Below are positions 23,001 to 38,000 of a DNA stretch of 64,000 nt, in pieces. This stretch comes from Anarhynchus alexandrinus (Eukaryota > Chordata > Aves > Charadriiformes > Charadriidae). A model generated the notes under the pieces. That model was given only the letters and a program-made list of their open reading frames with translations. It did not search any database and was not told the origin of the DNA. The stretch is from positions 1,137,372 to 1,201,371 of the forward strand of contig VUYV01000016.1 in assembly GCA_008711295.1 (NCBI GenBank). Reading direction: 5' to 3'. Numbering within the stretch: the stretch's first letter is position 1; the number at the start of each line of letters is the position of its first letter. Made by a program: the position numbers and the translations under genes.

Positions 23001-26000
23001 AAAAGGTACGCTGGCTAACATGAATGCATGAATAGACAAGGCTAGCGAGTGGCCAAAACTGTCCAGCACCACTGACACATACGCTGCTTGGTTTATGAAG
23101 TGTCTTCCTACTCCTCAGCATATACTGTAATCTAGTACACTAATAAGGCCAACATGTATTTAAAAAAATGAGAGACAGACAGCCTGGGGGGCTGTGGGGT
23201 GTGCGTCATTCTTTGTTTTTGCTATTGTATTATTAGACAGCTTAATATTCTACGAGACTTGAGATTCCTTCATTTCTCAAACAGAAAAAATCCTACAAAA
23301 GCAACATATCCATTCATACCCCTGGAAGGCACTTCTGAAGTTACCATTAAGCTGTAACAAACACACTAAGGCACAGTAAAATGAGCAATTTTTTCATAAT
23401 TTGCTAAAAAAATTTCTTAGTTAGTGACAACAGTTCTTTTAACAGAAAGATACAAGCTCCTATCCAGTTAAGTGTTCCTTCCACCACTCTGCAACTTTTA
23501 TCTGTAATTGCAGTGGCCATGGCAATTTAGACTCTAAATAGAGAATAATTTATTTATCTAATTTGCATGTTGGAGGGAGAAGGAGCAATGCAGCACATCC
23601 ACACGAGGGCACTCACTTTGCAGTTACTACAATTAAATTTTTACTTTCATTTGGGGGGGCATTCTGCTTTGGGGTGGTTTTGTTTGTTTTTTTTAAAAAT
23701 AAAAAATGCACAGTGGAAGCTCCTATGTATATCATATAAGGCAAAGCTAAATATGGTCTTGTGGCAAGTCCAAAACAAACTGAAATACTTGAAACAGTAA
23801 CTACAGAGGGTGGCCATTTCAAGGCTATATTCTGCTATCTACACTTGGCTTGAATCTGCACACCATTCTCAACTCTTCAGCAAGATATTCAGTACCTGAA
23901 TCAAAAATGAAATTGAGCTCATGGATGTGCTCTCCACGGTCAAACTAAATTCAGGTAAAAATATCCTTCTTGAAGCTATACAGATAAAAAGCAAGCAACC
24001 AGGTATGCTGGACAAGAATATCTGGCAGCTTCTTATGACTATCAGTATTTTTAGAAATAAACTGTAGAAAGCACAGGTAGAACAAGTTTTGCTTGTTCTT
24101 GCTAAGACCTTAACTGGTAAACTTGGAGATGCTGTTTGGATACTGAAGAGTGCTATTGGGTAGACAGAGCTAACAGGATTTCAGCTGGGAATTATTCACC
24201 CTAATAAGGGTGAATAAGGAGCACCATACGAGGCCTTGATGGTTAAAAAACCCAAAAAACAAAACCACCCAAAACCTAAGTTTATAAAATATATAGATTT
24301 CATACTGCTATACTTTATATTGGTGCCCATTGTTCAGATGTATTTTTTTATATCAGACCTAAGCTTGAAAGCAAATACTCCCTTTTTGCCAGAGTTTTGT
24401 CCCACAGCTGTTTTCGGCACAGACTGCCTTCCAGTGGGTAAATAAGCCACTACACACAGTCAGGGAGGAACGGAGGTAAAAACCCAAGAAAACATTTTAC
24501 TTTGCCTTACTGAAGATGCGAGGAAGAGAACAAGAATACTTGGAAACACCAAAAAATTACTAAGAGAGCTGTAAATTGGAGGGCAAGCAGGAATTTCTGA
24601 AAGGTGCAAGGGAAATTGAGATTGAACCACTCCATTGATTAAAAAAGGAGAGAAGCAAGTCTGAGCAGTGTGGGACAGGGCTAGTATGGAAACAGGAAAC
24701 ATGCACTCTTAGTAATTACTCCAACATATTAATAAGCTTTTATTTCTCTTAAGATGCAGCTCTGCAATAATGGGCACCACTGTACTCCACACAGGAACGG
24801 ATGCATACCATGGTTACCATATTGCCACAATGCAGGGAAGTGCACACATGGTATGCCCCAAGGACTTAGCTCATCACTTAAAGCTCATCACTTAAAGCAA
24901 AGGTCCTGTTTGTGGACCTAAATTAATCCTATGATTCAACTCCTCAAGCCTTAGAATTCAGAGTCCAAGTTTCTGGATTTCTGACCTGAGCAGGCTGCAA
25001 TGAACCTGGATTCTGCTGATGACAAGGCAGCCGTGCATGTGGAGAACACAGCTATGCTGCTATACACCAAAACACAAATTTTAAGAGTATTCTTTAAAAA
25101 AAAAAGTTCCAAAAAGATAAAAGTATCCCCTGCTACATTTATTCTGGTTTTTGCTAAATATATTGCATTGAAAGTACTGCATCTCCTGGGTACCGTTTAA
25201 ATTTCATACATCATCTGCCTCTGGTTCACATTCTGAAGACTGTATCATTTAAAATGCATATATTACTCCATTAGATTGAAGTATGTAAATTTTTAAATGT
25301 AACTTAAGATACTCTAGCATGCCCAGGGAAATGCCCTGGACCAAGCGCTCAGTTCATTTTCTTTACCACAGTGTATGCCTACTGAAAAAAAACCGAAGAG
25401 TAGTCACAGGCTGGGTAACAGATTTTTCAGTACAGAGACTAAGTACATTATTATGCAACATATTACGGCATATGTCATTTGCCACTTCTAACAGCACCAA
25501 TACTGCTGTTCCCCAAAACAACACATGTTTTCTGAACTAAAAGAAAAATCTCACCTAAACGGGTGGCCTTCATCGGACTTTTGGATTGCCTGGATAACTC
25601 CCTTGTATATCCTAAAGCTGATCGTCACAGAAAGCAGGGCCAAGGCAATGTAAGCTGTCACGCTCACGATGCTGAACACTGTTAATGAAAGCAGCAGGAA
25701 CAAGCTGGCACCAAACACCACTCCCGTCTTCTTAATGTCTCGCCAGTAAAGGAGGTCAACAACTAAAATTTAAAAAAAGGTAAGAAATTAGAACAAGATA
25801 CCTTTTGCATCCATATGAAAACAGTAAAACATGATTCACTTGACTGCTGAGAGTCATCAAGAATGGAACTTGCGATCTCATTGTCAAACCAGAGCTGAAA
25901 TTACAACTAGAAATAGGTTATTTTAGCAGATTCTGCATTGGACTTCAGATTATTTGGATTATTGTTATTAGGATTACCTCAAATGTAATTGCTAAAATTT

Positions 26001-29000
26001 AAGAACAATTCTGCCCTCAAGCAATGCCAGAATTAATCTCTTCAACGACTGTGCTGTGTTCTGCACCACAACCACAGCAGTTTGTGCTTCATTTCATTTT
26101 ATTTTTGTGCATTTTGCGGAGGTCACTCACTGAAGAGATTGATTCCAATTCCCAGTTCGGACAAATGACAACACACTAACAGATCTCTAAACCACCGTAT
26201 CTTTACAAGTCTGATAGAGGCAAAGGCACTGCTCAAGACTCATTAACAGTTCATTTTGTTTCCTTTTGATTGAAGACAATCCCATGGGAGTTTATAATGT
26301 TGATTATGGGTGACTGAGCCATGAACAGGGAATAGTCTCACTAACATTTCAATCCAGGCTAAATCTGCTGTGCTCCAATGCAAAAAACTTCATTTGTAAA
26401 CCAAGTTTCTTTTTTCCTGAAGTGACCCTCATGAGAGAACACAATATTATGCCATTTTTAGTATCACTGTTTAGAGTAAACTATACCCTTGCACAAGTCC
26501 TAGGTAATGGCTTAGTACATCCATTGCAGAGATGCTGTTGCATCTGGTTGATTACCTTACTGAACTCATGAAATCTGGCAAACATCGTTCTCCATTGCTG
26601 AGTACAGAACTAGGCAGGGGCACCTAGTCTAGTGTTTTACTTCATGGTGAGATACACAGTAAAACTCACTCTTGATGATTTCTACTTCCACAGCTAATTA
26701 GATTTTCACAAGAACAAACTCCTCTTCTGCATCAAAACTGCTTGTTAACAGCAATAATGTATTAGATACAGAACTCAAGATAAATTATAGAAAAATTAAT
26801 ACTATTACACCACAAGCTTAGTAATCCTATGTCATCCTAAACATCACCAAAAATTACTGTAAAATAGCGTATCACAATTCAGAACAGATTCTCACACTGA
26901 ACGACTGTAGAAGAAAATGAAAAAATAGTATTTGACTATTATTGCTTACAGGATGAAAATGTGGTAATGCAGCAACATTAAATACTTAGTAGCCCCTGCA
27001 GGGCAAAGTCTGCAAAATCCCTTTGCAGGTATGAAAAAGCCACTGGGCCTATGGTGCAGTTTCACAGTGTTTCAGAAGCTGAAGTCCTTTCCTAATTATT
27101 TCTGTAGGGAAACCTTACTGAGCAGCAGGCACTAGGAAGATGAGAACCCCAGTCAGAAACTTGAAGCCGCCATTTTCATAGTGCAAAATATTTTACCCAA
27201 ATATTTTATTCACATTTCAGTCGAAGTTTCCTGAATATCTACAGACAGAACCGGGCTACAGTTGCATGAACACCTTGAATTTGTCATAAACCAAAACTGC
27301 TGTTGAAAGAAACAGCCTCACACCTTCACCACCACTTAGTCCCACTCCTTTCATCTGCATGGCCACACACAGAACCAGCCCGGTTTTCTGCATGCTTCTC
27401 ACAACTACTGCCCCCAAAAAATAAAATAAAAACAAAGCAGCCAGCCAGATCAGATTCTGGTTGTGGTTCACCATGTGACTCCACAAACATATGGGGTGAG
27501 AGATAGAGCAGCCAACCGACGGAGGTGACACTCCTGCTCTCAGACCAGCACCAATCTAAAGTCCTCGTCAAATTGCAGCCCAACCTATCCACGCACCCTG
27601 TTGACCTGTTATTCCACCGGGTCTCTTCATGTTACAAAGCTGCACTTCTATTTTCCCTGTCAAACAAATGAAGCTTTAAGCAAGACAACTTTAATAGTTG
27701 TAAAAATCAAACAAACAAACAAAAAATCAAGTCATTGTAGAATTCCTTTTGTACGGGCTATAACCCCTAAATTTAACAACATTCTCTTTGGTTTCTTTGG
27801 CTTTGGTTCTAGTCACAAAAGTGTCTATTAGCATCTCTGTACACCTTACGTTCGCAAGTTTAGCAGGTAAAAGGTGCTTACAAACAGAACTGTGAGCTTG
27901 ACCTAAAAACCATTTTAAACTGTAAACCTAAATTGAGCTGCAAGTATCCCTAACACCTGGGTAAGATTTTCAAAACCAGTCTTGCAAAAAAATTTTAAAA
28001 ATAGTGGAATTTGTGTTCCTAAATCATGCAAGAAACCTTTGAAAAAACTAATTTCTTTCTATTTTCTCCAAATACTGAAACTATATTTATTTTTAAATGC
28101 TGCAATTTGAGCATCCATACATTCAAATTTGGGTGCCGCTCCCGTATCATGTGACACACTAAGTATGAGCCCCACTCCTCTCCGTTTGCAGATAGATAGC
28201 ATTAGTTCTGTAAATGAGATACTCCCTCCTCTGTAACACATTTTTAAAGTGTCTCCCCGATGGTGGGTTTACAGCTTCATAGGAAATCACTTATTACAAG
28301 TGGTAACTGATGACACCTGAACCCAGCTATAGGAATGTAAGGACAGTAATTCATCTGTATGACAGTTTCCAAAACAGAAACAAAGGTAAATGACTGGAAT
28401 TAAAGCATACCACAAATGCCAAATGGCCTCTATCGACCCACCTTCAAGTCTTTTGTTCTCAGAAATCAGTAAGAAAAATACCCAAGCTAGGACCTCCCAG
28501 ACCAGAGTAGAGCTGCACATGAAGCCTTTTTCCTCACTCTGCCTCCACTCCATTTGGAGAACTACCAAATCAGCCTCAGCTTAACGACACATGTATCTGG
28601 TTTCATTGTAAATTCCTCAAAGGGAAATTCAGTCACTGAAAAACTGATCTGTAAATTTCAGCCCAAGAGAGTACATAATGAAATTGACTTACATTCTCCA
28701 ATTGATCAGAAACAGGTATTTGCATTTCTTTCTTAAGTAAAAGAAAAGATTACTAGAAGCAGCTTCCTGCCTTTAACTTACACACAAGATATTCGCAGCA
28801 GATTAAAAAAGCCCAGAAAAACAAAAACCCCAAACAGTGCTCAGGAACAGCCCTGCCGAGCAGTATCTTGCCTCATGGAAACCGTTTTAAGCTTTATTTT
28901 ATACTATAATCTCATGCATTTAATGCAAGTATTCCAGGCCTATTCTAAAGCAAGAACAGCTGCCTACATTTGGTAAGCACGAACTGTCACTTGGCACGTC

Positions 29001-32000
29001 TAAAAATAGTACTGCTAGCATCCGTGCCTTACATGCAGAACTCATCCAATTACATTTTGCTTTTAAAGCAAGTGCCATGATAGGTTTATCACTGTATTTT
29101 TTAAGTCTTTTCTTTCTTTCACAGACATTTAACTTAAAACTGAACAATTAATACTGTTTTTTGATGACAAAAACAAGTGGTTTAATATATTTAACCTGAT
29201 AATCCTCTTTAAAAAAAAACCCAATGCTGAACTAAGTAACCCTCTCTTTTCTGAGAAAGAGAAATTAAAAGCCTCGAGATTTACAAGCGAGCTTAATTCG
29301 CATTTGCTAAAGAAAACCAAGAAAAAGGGACTAACCCATTTTGGCATCCATCTTGCGTGTGCCTGCATGCACCCAGATCTTGCACAGCTGACTACCCACA
29401 GCCCTTTCACTTCCTGCGAGGGCATTCGGAGGTCGGCGGATCGACGCAACTGCCTGCCGCCTCGCCTCGCCGCCAGCCGAAACGAAATCCCGCCGGCCCC
29501 CGCCAATGGCTGCCTCTGCGCTAAGTCCTTGGAATGCAGCTGCCGAGCGAGAGGGTCGCGCTCACAATGAACAACTACTCTCTATCCAGTGTTTGGAAAC
29601 AAACAAAAAAAGGGTTTCAGCGCCAAAGAAAGGCTGCTTGTGTAAAAGGAGAAGAAGATTAAAGAAAAAAAAAAGCAAACAGTGTACAATTTACAAACAT
29701 TGTATGAACAGCAGCCATTAGACTAGAACCTTTCTGTAATCTGAAAGGTAAGCAGAGATTCTCTATATTCTTCAAATAATAGTAAAAATAGTGTAGAAGC
29801 ACAAGTAAGAGCCTTTTCTGGATCAATGTAAGAACAGCCAGCGTTGTACTAATACAGAAATGTAATAAAAGCATTGAGAATGGGCAGCTGTCAAATGCAT
29901 CTAAAGCGCACAGTGACCACTGTCACCATCACACGCACCATACAGGCTGCTATGAAGAAAATTAACTCCAGACCAGCAAAAACCAGTACACGACTACAAA
30001 CAGGCAAATTGCTGTTAACTTCTATTCCGAGAGGCATTTTCCAGTTCCGCTAAATAAAGTTCATATATACACGTGACAGCGATCTTCAGGGCTTCCACTG
30101 ATCTTTCTCGCAGACTATGGACCAGGCAGGGCCTGACCCTGCAGTTCCACTTTCAAAGCCCGGTTGAGCCCGGTGTGGGGCAGCCCCAGCTGGAGAAAGA
30201 CCAACCCCAAGAAGAAGCCACCAACCCATCCAGTGGTCAAAGCCCACCAAGCACAAACGCCATTAGTAGGCTGGGGTTTAACATTTTCAAGATTCCCTAC
30301 AGCAGAATGACCATTTAAAATCATGGTTGACATCCTAAGCAGGAGCAGGTACAGACCGGTCCACAAAATTCAAGCCTCCTTTTACCCTGATCAGACAAGT
30401 TGGCAGCCAGTTTGGTCCTTGACTGCCTTGTTGCAAGTCAATAACAACAAAACAATCCCAGGCTGGTGAAACTGGGTGGTTATAGCACGACCGCACGTGG
30501 TGCCAAGCACGTGGAGCTGACTTCAACCAACAGAGCTTTCCCTGTCGGAGGGACCGACGTTACAAAGAAGTGGCATGTCCAGCGGGACTGACAGGCTTGT
30601 CTAACTGGATCCCAAAAGTCAGAAAACAAGTCTGCATCACACACATTTCAGACTTGGCACATCTGCCCCACAACCCCTAGCAAGAAAAAGCGATACAGAT
30701 TTCACAGTACATGCTAAAACGAAAACAAACACTACCCAGATTGTCCCCAAAAACTGCAAATACTATCTTACAATTATTACTGAGCCAAAGCCGTATTTTT
30801 CTTTCATTTCTAATTAATCATATACCTGTGCATGTGTGCACACTGTATGAACTGGGAAAACCTTTTCAAAGCCCTCATTACTCATGATAACCATCTAAAA
30901 AGCTCAAGGGCTACACAAGCCTATGCAACCTTTTCCACCATTTAACTAATCTGAACCATAATTCAGACAGATTTTCAGCACATTAATAAAAGAAAAAAAT
31001 AATAATCCTGGGATAGCCTGGGAGTATAGCTGTGGTGTTCATCGTACCGTTAGCATTATTCAGCCATTAAAACCTGACAATTCGTTGAAATAATTAAAAA
31101 TTAAATAAATAAATGTTAGACATATTAGTACCAATTACTCCATTGGGCCCTGTCTTTAAAAAGTATTAAAAATAAAAGTCATGCCATCCCCAGGGTAAAC
31201 CTATTTCATCCTGCCTATCTAGATGATCAATACCACAGGTTATACCACTTTCACTATTGCTGGTTCCTCAACTACTATAGTTGTCGCACAAGTGTCATGG
31301 TTTGCAGATCAAAACTAAGTTTAGGATTATATTAATTAAAAAGTAGTGCTTTAGTTGGAAAGCCTAACTATGAACCATACTTTTGGCTCTTCTCTGGTTT
31401 TAGATTTGATTGTGGGGGTTTTTTTAAGGTTATTTTTTAGCATGGAAAGAAGCATTTTGCAATATTTGCTTCTATATTTATTTTGGGGCAAGATGAATAG
31501 TGTAATCAGTCCCTGAACTTTACCCATCATTTTCCATGCCACTAGAGCCTGACCTAACGAAGGAAGAACACATGAAACAAGGCATCTTGGTCTCGTTATA
31601 AACAAATGCTACCAGAAACCACGCTAAACCAGGCTTCAAGAACAGTTGCAAAAGGAGAGGAACCAGACTCTTCTGCTTCCCCAGAAAAGCTTCTTCTTGC
31701 TCTGCTTCCAACTTCTCTTAGACCCTATCTCTACAAGTTAAATTATAATTAACCTCAAGGCAGGAGGGACTTCCTTGGAGGGAGAAATAGGCACTAAACC
31801 AGCTTCCTCCACCTAAGGGGATGCCACTCGCTATGTAAAAACAAAGGCAGGGGGAAGAGGAATTTAAAATATTGCTTGAAGCAGTTATACCAGCACAAAA
31901 CATGCACGTAGGACGAGTTCACGTTTGCTTTGTTCATTTGAGGCCAGTTCCATTGCACACTAGTCAGGTCTACATTTTGCAAAGCAGCCAAGTGCACAGA

Positions 32001-35000
32001 CCCCACATTACTGGCCTCCTCCACACAGCTGTAACAGCATGGCTCATGCTGGTTAGCGTATTCCCCAAGGTGTGCCATACAGGCATGCTCATGATTGGCA
32101 ATTCATTAATTTTAAACCAAGAAAGACTCCATTATTCTCAAGGCTTCAAATTCTAGACTTGGAAATGTCTGCTTTCAGTTGCAGTGAGGGACAGACCACC
32201 ACCAAGAAAACCTGAAAATTGGGCCTGAATACCCAAAGGTAACTTGCCTCTCAAATTTTACAAAAAACTTCTGACCTCACCTCTCCCCCCCCCCCCAACC
32301 CCAAGAATTTCAGGCTTCATTTATCGAGTGCTGAACATTTAAACTAGTTACATATAAGGAACATATTACTAAATGCTACAGAATATTTTCTCCTAATATT
32401 TTACAGTCCTTTAATGAAACATGAGAACTTTTAGAACCTTGTTTTGCAGGGGCAAATCTTTTCCCCTGCAGGCCTTTTCTGCTACATATTTAGGTTCTGA
32501 TAGAGCATTCTATGGATTTTAGACAGCTAGCAATTTTGTCCAAGTGGGAAAACACATAGATTTTGAACAATAGTTATAGAAAAAGAGGAAAACTTAACAA
32601 GTACAACTACCAAGGACGACAGAGCCCTTTAAGGAAATATTTAAGTATCCAGAAATTATTAAAATTTTTAAAGCTTGTCTTGCTGATAAAGTTTGAAGAT
32701 TACATATTCAAATAAGGCTTAAATTCTTACACTCTGAGCACTAATATAATGATCCACAGAGATTTACACTGGTGATCTCCCATTGGTGGTTACAGGAACA
32801 AAGGTCAGAACCACACTAATTTAAGGTTAGCTACTTATTTACCTAAAACAATTTGATATTATGGCTGTAAATTCTGAAAAATCAGACAGAGTTTTAGCTA
32901 GAATCCAAAAGAATTATGAAAAATCCAAAGCAAATATGATTAAGGGTAGGCTCTAAACATGCTATGCCAAACTTGGGGGGGTGGGGGGGAGCATGCAAAG
33001 GGGGGAAATAACCTTCTATAGGCTGCATAAGATTTCTCCTCATAAAATTATTAAACGACATGAAATGCAGACACTACATTGTTTCGAGTTAATGCTTAGT
33101 ATTATTAAATTATTAATAACCTAGGAATTTCAAAGGAACATTAACTAAATTCAGACTATGCTCATATTTGTGCAGTGCAAACCAAAACAAGCTGTTCTTT
33201 AATATGCTCTGTAGCACTGAAAAAGATCTGCAGTGTCACTCAAGCTATTTCACCCACATAAATAATTTATTCTTCTGCATTGCTCATATTTACCCATTTT
33301 AACCTACAGCTTTTACAATTTTGCGTACAGTACAAACAGATCTTACATCTTCAGATACATTTCACAATCACATACATGCTACAAACACCATTTGCTAAAA
33401 ACAACCCACAGCATCTTTAGGTTTTTAAAAAAAAAAAAAAAGGAAAAAAGGGGAAAGAACAAATACCCTTATCCTTCCAACTGCTCGGCTGACTGTCCAT
33501 CTCTCCACAAACGATCTACCCTCCAGCTGTGATTATCAATTATGCATACCAAGAGGACAGCTGCAAGAGAAGAAACCTACAGCCCAGGATGGGAAACATG
33601 GGCTTCCCCAGCAGCGTCTGCAGTCTGCTGCTGCACTGGTGCTGCAGGAGGCCGGTCAGCTGACGGCGCGGGGTGTGGAGCGCGACTGACGCAGTGCCAG
33701 CGGTAACCAGGCTGCTAATGCTCCGCCACTAAGGCTAACATGCAATCCCCGGCCACCGCAGCCATTTGCTTCTTACTGCTTGCCAACAGAACCCGAAAAG
33801 ACGCAAGGCAGAGAAAGAAATCGCCGGCACGAAGGCAGCCGGCTTCTCCCCGCAGTGCAGCGGCAGCGCGTTGGGAACACCAGTGCAGCAAGGCTCAGCG
33901 CAGGCTAACAAAAGCCGAACCGCCCTAAGCGGCTTTTCACCGCGGAGCCGAGCTAAAAGTAGTCAGTAGACAAGCTTTAAACAGATTGCTTTTCAAACAA
34001 TGGTTAAAACACATCTATAAATGTCCTAGATATATGCCTTCCCCTCATTTTTTTTAAACAAATGTCCGACTGTCTAGAAGGCTAACAGAGACATCTTTGT
34101 AACACACCTCTCCCTTTAAAAAAAAAGCTTGAAGGAAAACAGAATAGGACTCTTTCTGTGCCTGTAACAAAAGCAAGAGGCTCCTGAAGAACACAATAAG
34201 TCTTTTTGCTGGTATTTTTAGTCCTTAGAACTGCTCAGCCATATTACTCATCTTAATGGAGGTCTGGGAAGAACAGTTCTCTCGCCCCCTACCTAATTCC
34301 TACAACCAAACACCTTCCCTTTTTTATTTTACATCAGCATCCTGTGTTTTCAGCTACAGACCTGGCAATTAAATGTTCCCCTCATTTAAATAAAAACAAG
34401 AACCTGAAAATTTACACTACTGACATATAGGCAGTTACAAACAGAAAGTACTGTACGGATGTGCGATGAGCATAAACTAGAAACTCAAAATCTGAAAGAG
34501 AAGAACTGTTTAGAACGATGCTGCCATTCTGTTTTCCATCCCTGCTGAAAAAAACAACTACTCTTCCAGTTTGGAATTTCTTCTTAATATCTAGGGCTGA
34601 CAACAAAATGCTACAAACTCCCCAGCATTGCTCCAAAACCTCTTAAAAATTTGATACACCATTTTCTAAAGAACTAGAAAAGGACACTCACACATTTTCA
34701 CAAAAATACTGTAGACCGGCTGGGATGGAGATCCTGATTCAGGTCTTAAATAGACAATTTTACTTTTCATTAGAACAGACAATCTTACATGGAGAAAGAT
34801 TACCACAAAGTTGCTCCAGAGCCCTGTTTATTGCTTCAATTGCTACAGAAATTTAAAGCCTCCTTTGACAGCAAGACCAGTTCCATATATTTTGAACTTA
34901 TATAAAGATGTGCATTTCATTCACAATTTCAACCGATAAATGAAAACATATACTATAGGCGGGAAGGGGGAAATGTACCTTCAAACATCATAGTGCAAGA

Positions 35001-38000
35001 TAATTTGTGAAGTTGCACTATACAAAAAAAGGACAAAACACATCTGAAAATCTGCTGCTTTCTCTGAGCTGAAATTCTTAAGATCAACTGGAAACCACCA
35101 AAATCTGTGGTTTTCCCCCCACATTTGTTTGGATGACTGTGTAAAAACCTGGTGCTTTCAGAAAGTTCCTTCCACTAATTGTCAAATTTATGTAAGATGA
35201 ACAACTAAAGCCTCTTCATTTCTTCTTCATGCACTATATATTACATACTTAAAATAGTACATTTATGCAAAAAATGCCTTAACAGACATTTTGTTGTAGC
35301 CACACATGCAGCCACAGCAAATCGGCAGCAGCCTGAACATGGACAAACACGCAGCTGAGCTGTGAGAACGGCTGCATTACCAGTCCCTATCCTCCCATCT
35401 CAAATGAGCCACTAACTCCCTCCACAGGAGTTTCTCCATGCCCTCAAGATCCTCCTCTTTGCATACAAAACGTTCACTCTTACCACGCCATGCAAATGAT
35501 ACCTAAAATGAAGTCTCTGTCCCTCTGTACTGACATCTCTTATTTCAGGCAAGATATGCCATGTAACCCTAGCCTGCATATACACTGAGTAGCAGCACTA
35601 CCAACAAACTTCTGTATAAGCTTTTTCGTTTCATTAGGGAAATGGCATGCCTGTTTCTACACCAACATTTAAACAAAAACTATCCAACTAACAGGCTATT
35701 TGCAAAATGGTATTATTAAGCCACCCAGACAACTAAAACAGATGCAATCAATTCCAAACGTGTTCTTCTACTGAACGCAGCTATGTTCAAAGGGGCTGCA
35801 TGCCTGCAGGGCGAGTGCTTTACTCCCCAGGTAGGCATTAAACCACCCTGAGCAGTTGGACTGACAACAGCATTTTTGCACTTAAGAGTATTTTGGATGA
35901 CTACTTAATTCTGCTCTCACCCAAAGCCTCATTCAACACTGCGCCTATCTGCGCTTCTGGGAAAGTTGATAACTTACCACAAACGCTCCATTTTCTCCAT
36001 AATTCTGCCACTCTGCAAGTAACGGCCCAAAGGCCTGGCTCTGTTAGCAGCCTTAGCTGTACCAGCCTTTGCCTCTCAACAGGGGTGACACGAGAGCTCT
36101 AATGAAACACAGCACGTCTAGGTCTTTCCTTCAGAAAAATTTCACTCAAGGTTTTGGGGGTTTTTTATTAATTCCTCCTACTCCTCCCCATATTCTCCAG
36201 CCTGGAACAGAAGTCTCTGTTTATTATTATTTACCTGGTAGCATAAAAGAAGACCTGAACAACCAAAGAATCTAAGAATACAATCAAATGAAATTAAAAT
36301 GAGATTTTATGTTGAATTACATTTTACAAATAATCTGCTCCTGAAAGAAACTCCAGAGGCATGCCAAGGTATTTTTCCTCCAAAAACAACAAACAAAACC
36401 ACACCAAACACTTCCCATCTGCTGAATGGCTCTATTTAACTAACTACAAATACGGAAACTACCAGAAATTAACCAAGCGGGTACAGTGCTGATGTAAGGC
36501 AGCATTTCGAACTTCTTTTAAGTTTCACATAACTGTGATGACCTGGTTTCCTGTTACGGGATCACAGGAAGTATTTTATTTCTGCCCCCATGACTTGGGA
36601 GTAAACAGAAAAGCTTCATCATTACTACTGCTCAGCCATCCTCTCAAAGTGCATTTCCCACTTAGACTTCACCTTTGAATTTGCCCCCTCAAGAAAATCT
36701 GGGAAAAGTAAGATGCTAGTAATTAGCTGCATTTCTGAAGTTCCAACTACAGAGTGCCCTGTGGCATATATGAAAACAAGAGATCTGTAAACCCGTAAGG
36801 TTTAATCTGAGATGAATGTCTACAGAGCATGATGTTCAAGTGCCATGCAACAAGGGTTTCCTGTGAAACTGATTGCCTTGATAGTCAAGATCTCAAAGCC
36901 ATATTTAAATCTTATTGTAATACTCTAGATGAATATACAGAGATATTTAAACTGTCACTGTGGTTACATTTTCATACACAACTTTGTCATGGTTTAGATT
37001 TTGGGGGTCTCTACAATATACTTTGATTCTGTAATTTGATAATATAAAATCCTTCCATGTTCCACCACTCAAAAAAAATGTTTATGGAAAGCATGGTCTT
37101 CTAGCCTATTTGGGAGAATTGATGCTCTCTATCCAAAAGTAAATAAGGGGTTATCAGTGAAGAAAGCCTGTACAACAGAAGGGCTAAGATATATAATACG
37201 TATATTTAGGTTTCAACTTTAAGAATATTAAACTAATTTCAAAAATTCAGCATGTCTCAAAACCTGGGACGCCATCTTCAGAAGGGCACAGTGTACTGGA
37301 GTCACAGTTCATTTACAAACACTAGATGGCATCAAAGCCCTCTTTTTATGAGCATGCCTCAGGACAGGCTTCCCTAGTCCCTGCTGCACTGTCCTGATGT
37401 GCACACACCCCACCAGCACAAGCCCTGGCACAAGCGGGAGCTGCAGCGGCTGTGGCAGAAGTCAGCAGCATCTGAACAATCTGGAAACATCCACTCTGAA
37501 GTCACCTCTTAATATGGAGTATTTTTGTGGAGTACATGTATTTTAAAGTCTGGTGAAAGTGAAGCAGCAAAGTTATCTGCCAGGAAGCTAAATATAACAT
37601 GTACTGAGAAATGGAAGGAAAAAGGAAAACAAAATCAAAGTATCTCTGTATGCAGGACAGTAGCAATTTTTGGTGTTGCAGGGGGGAAAAAGTAGTAGTA
37701 TTTACTGTTGAAATTGTTATAAATAGGGGCATCTTACAAGGAGAGGGATTTCTTTATAGTTAAGTACAATTCTGAATTGGTTTTGGTTTGTTTTTTAAAA
37801 TCCATGCAGCTATGTCTCAAAGGTCCCTGTGGTCTGATACCATTACAAAATAATACAGGTTACCCAAGGGTCTGCTGGGCAGCATTAAACAAACCTCGTT
37901 CTATGCAGGAGGCTGTTCAAAGCTTTATATTTGCTTTATTGGAGTGGTGAAGCTTAACAAAAAAAAAAAAAAAAATCCACAACCCTTTTAGAGTTTCTGT

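Noticed and set aside
24868..24898. Doubled AGCTCATCACTTAA words
   Set aside because: A 14-base local tandem repeat with only two units; too small to indicate a functional element.
29129..29506. 125-codon minus-strand frame over the intronic CpG patch
   Set aside because: It is in a different frame from the RHD when spliced and reads on into intron. It is more likely 5' leader of the short isoform.
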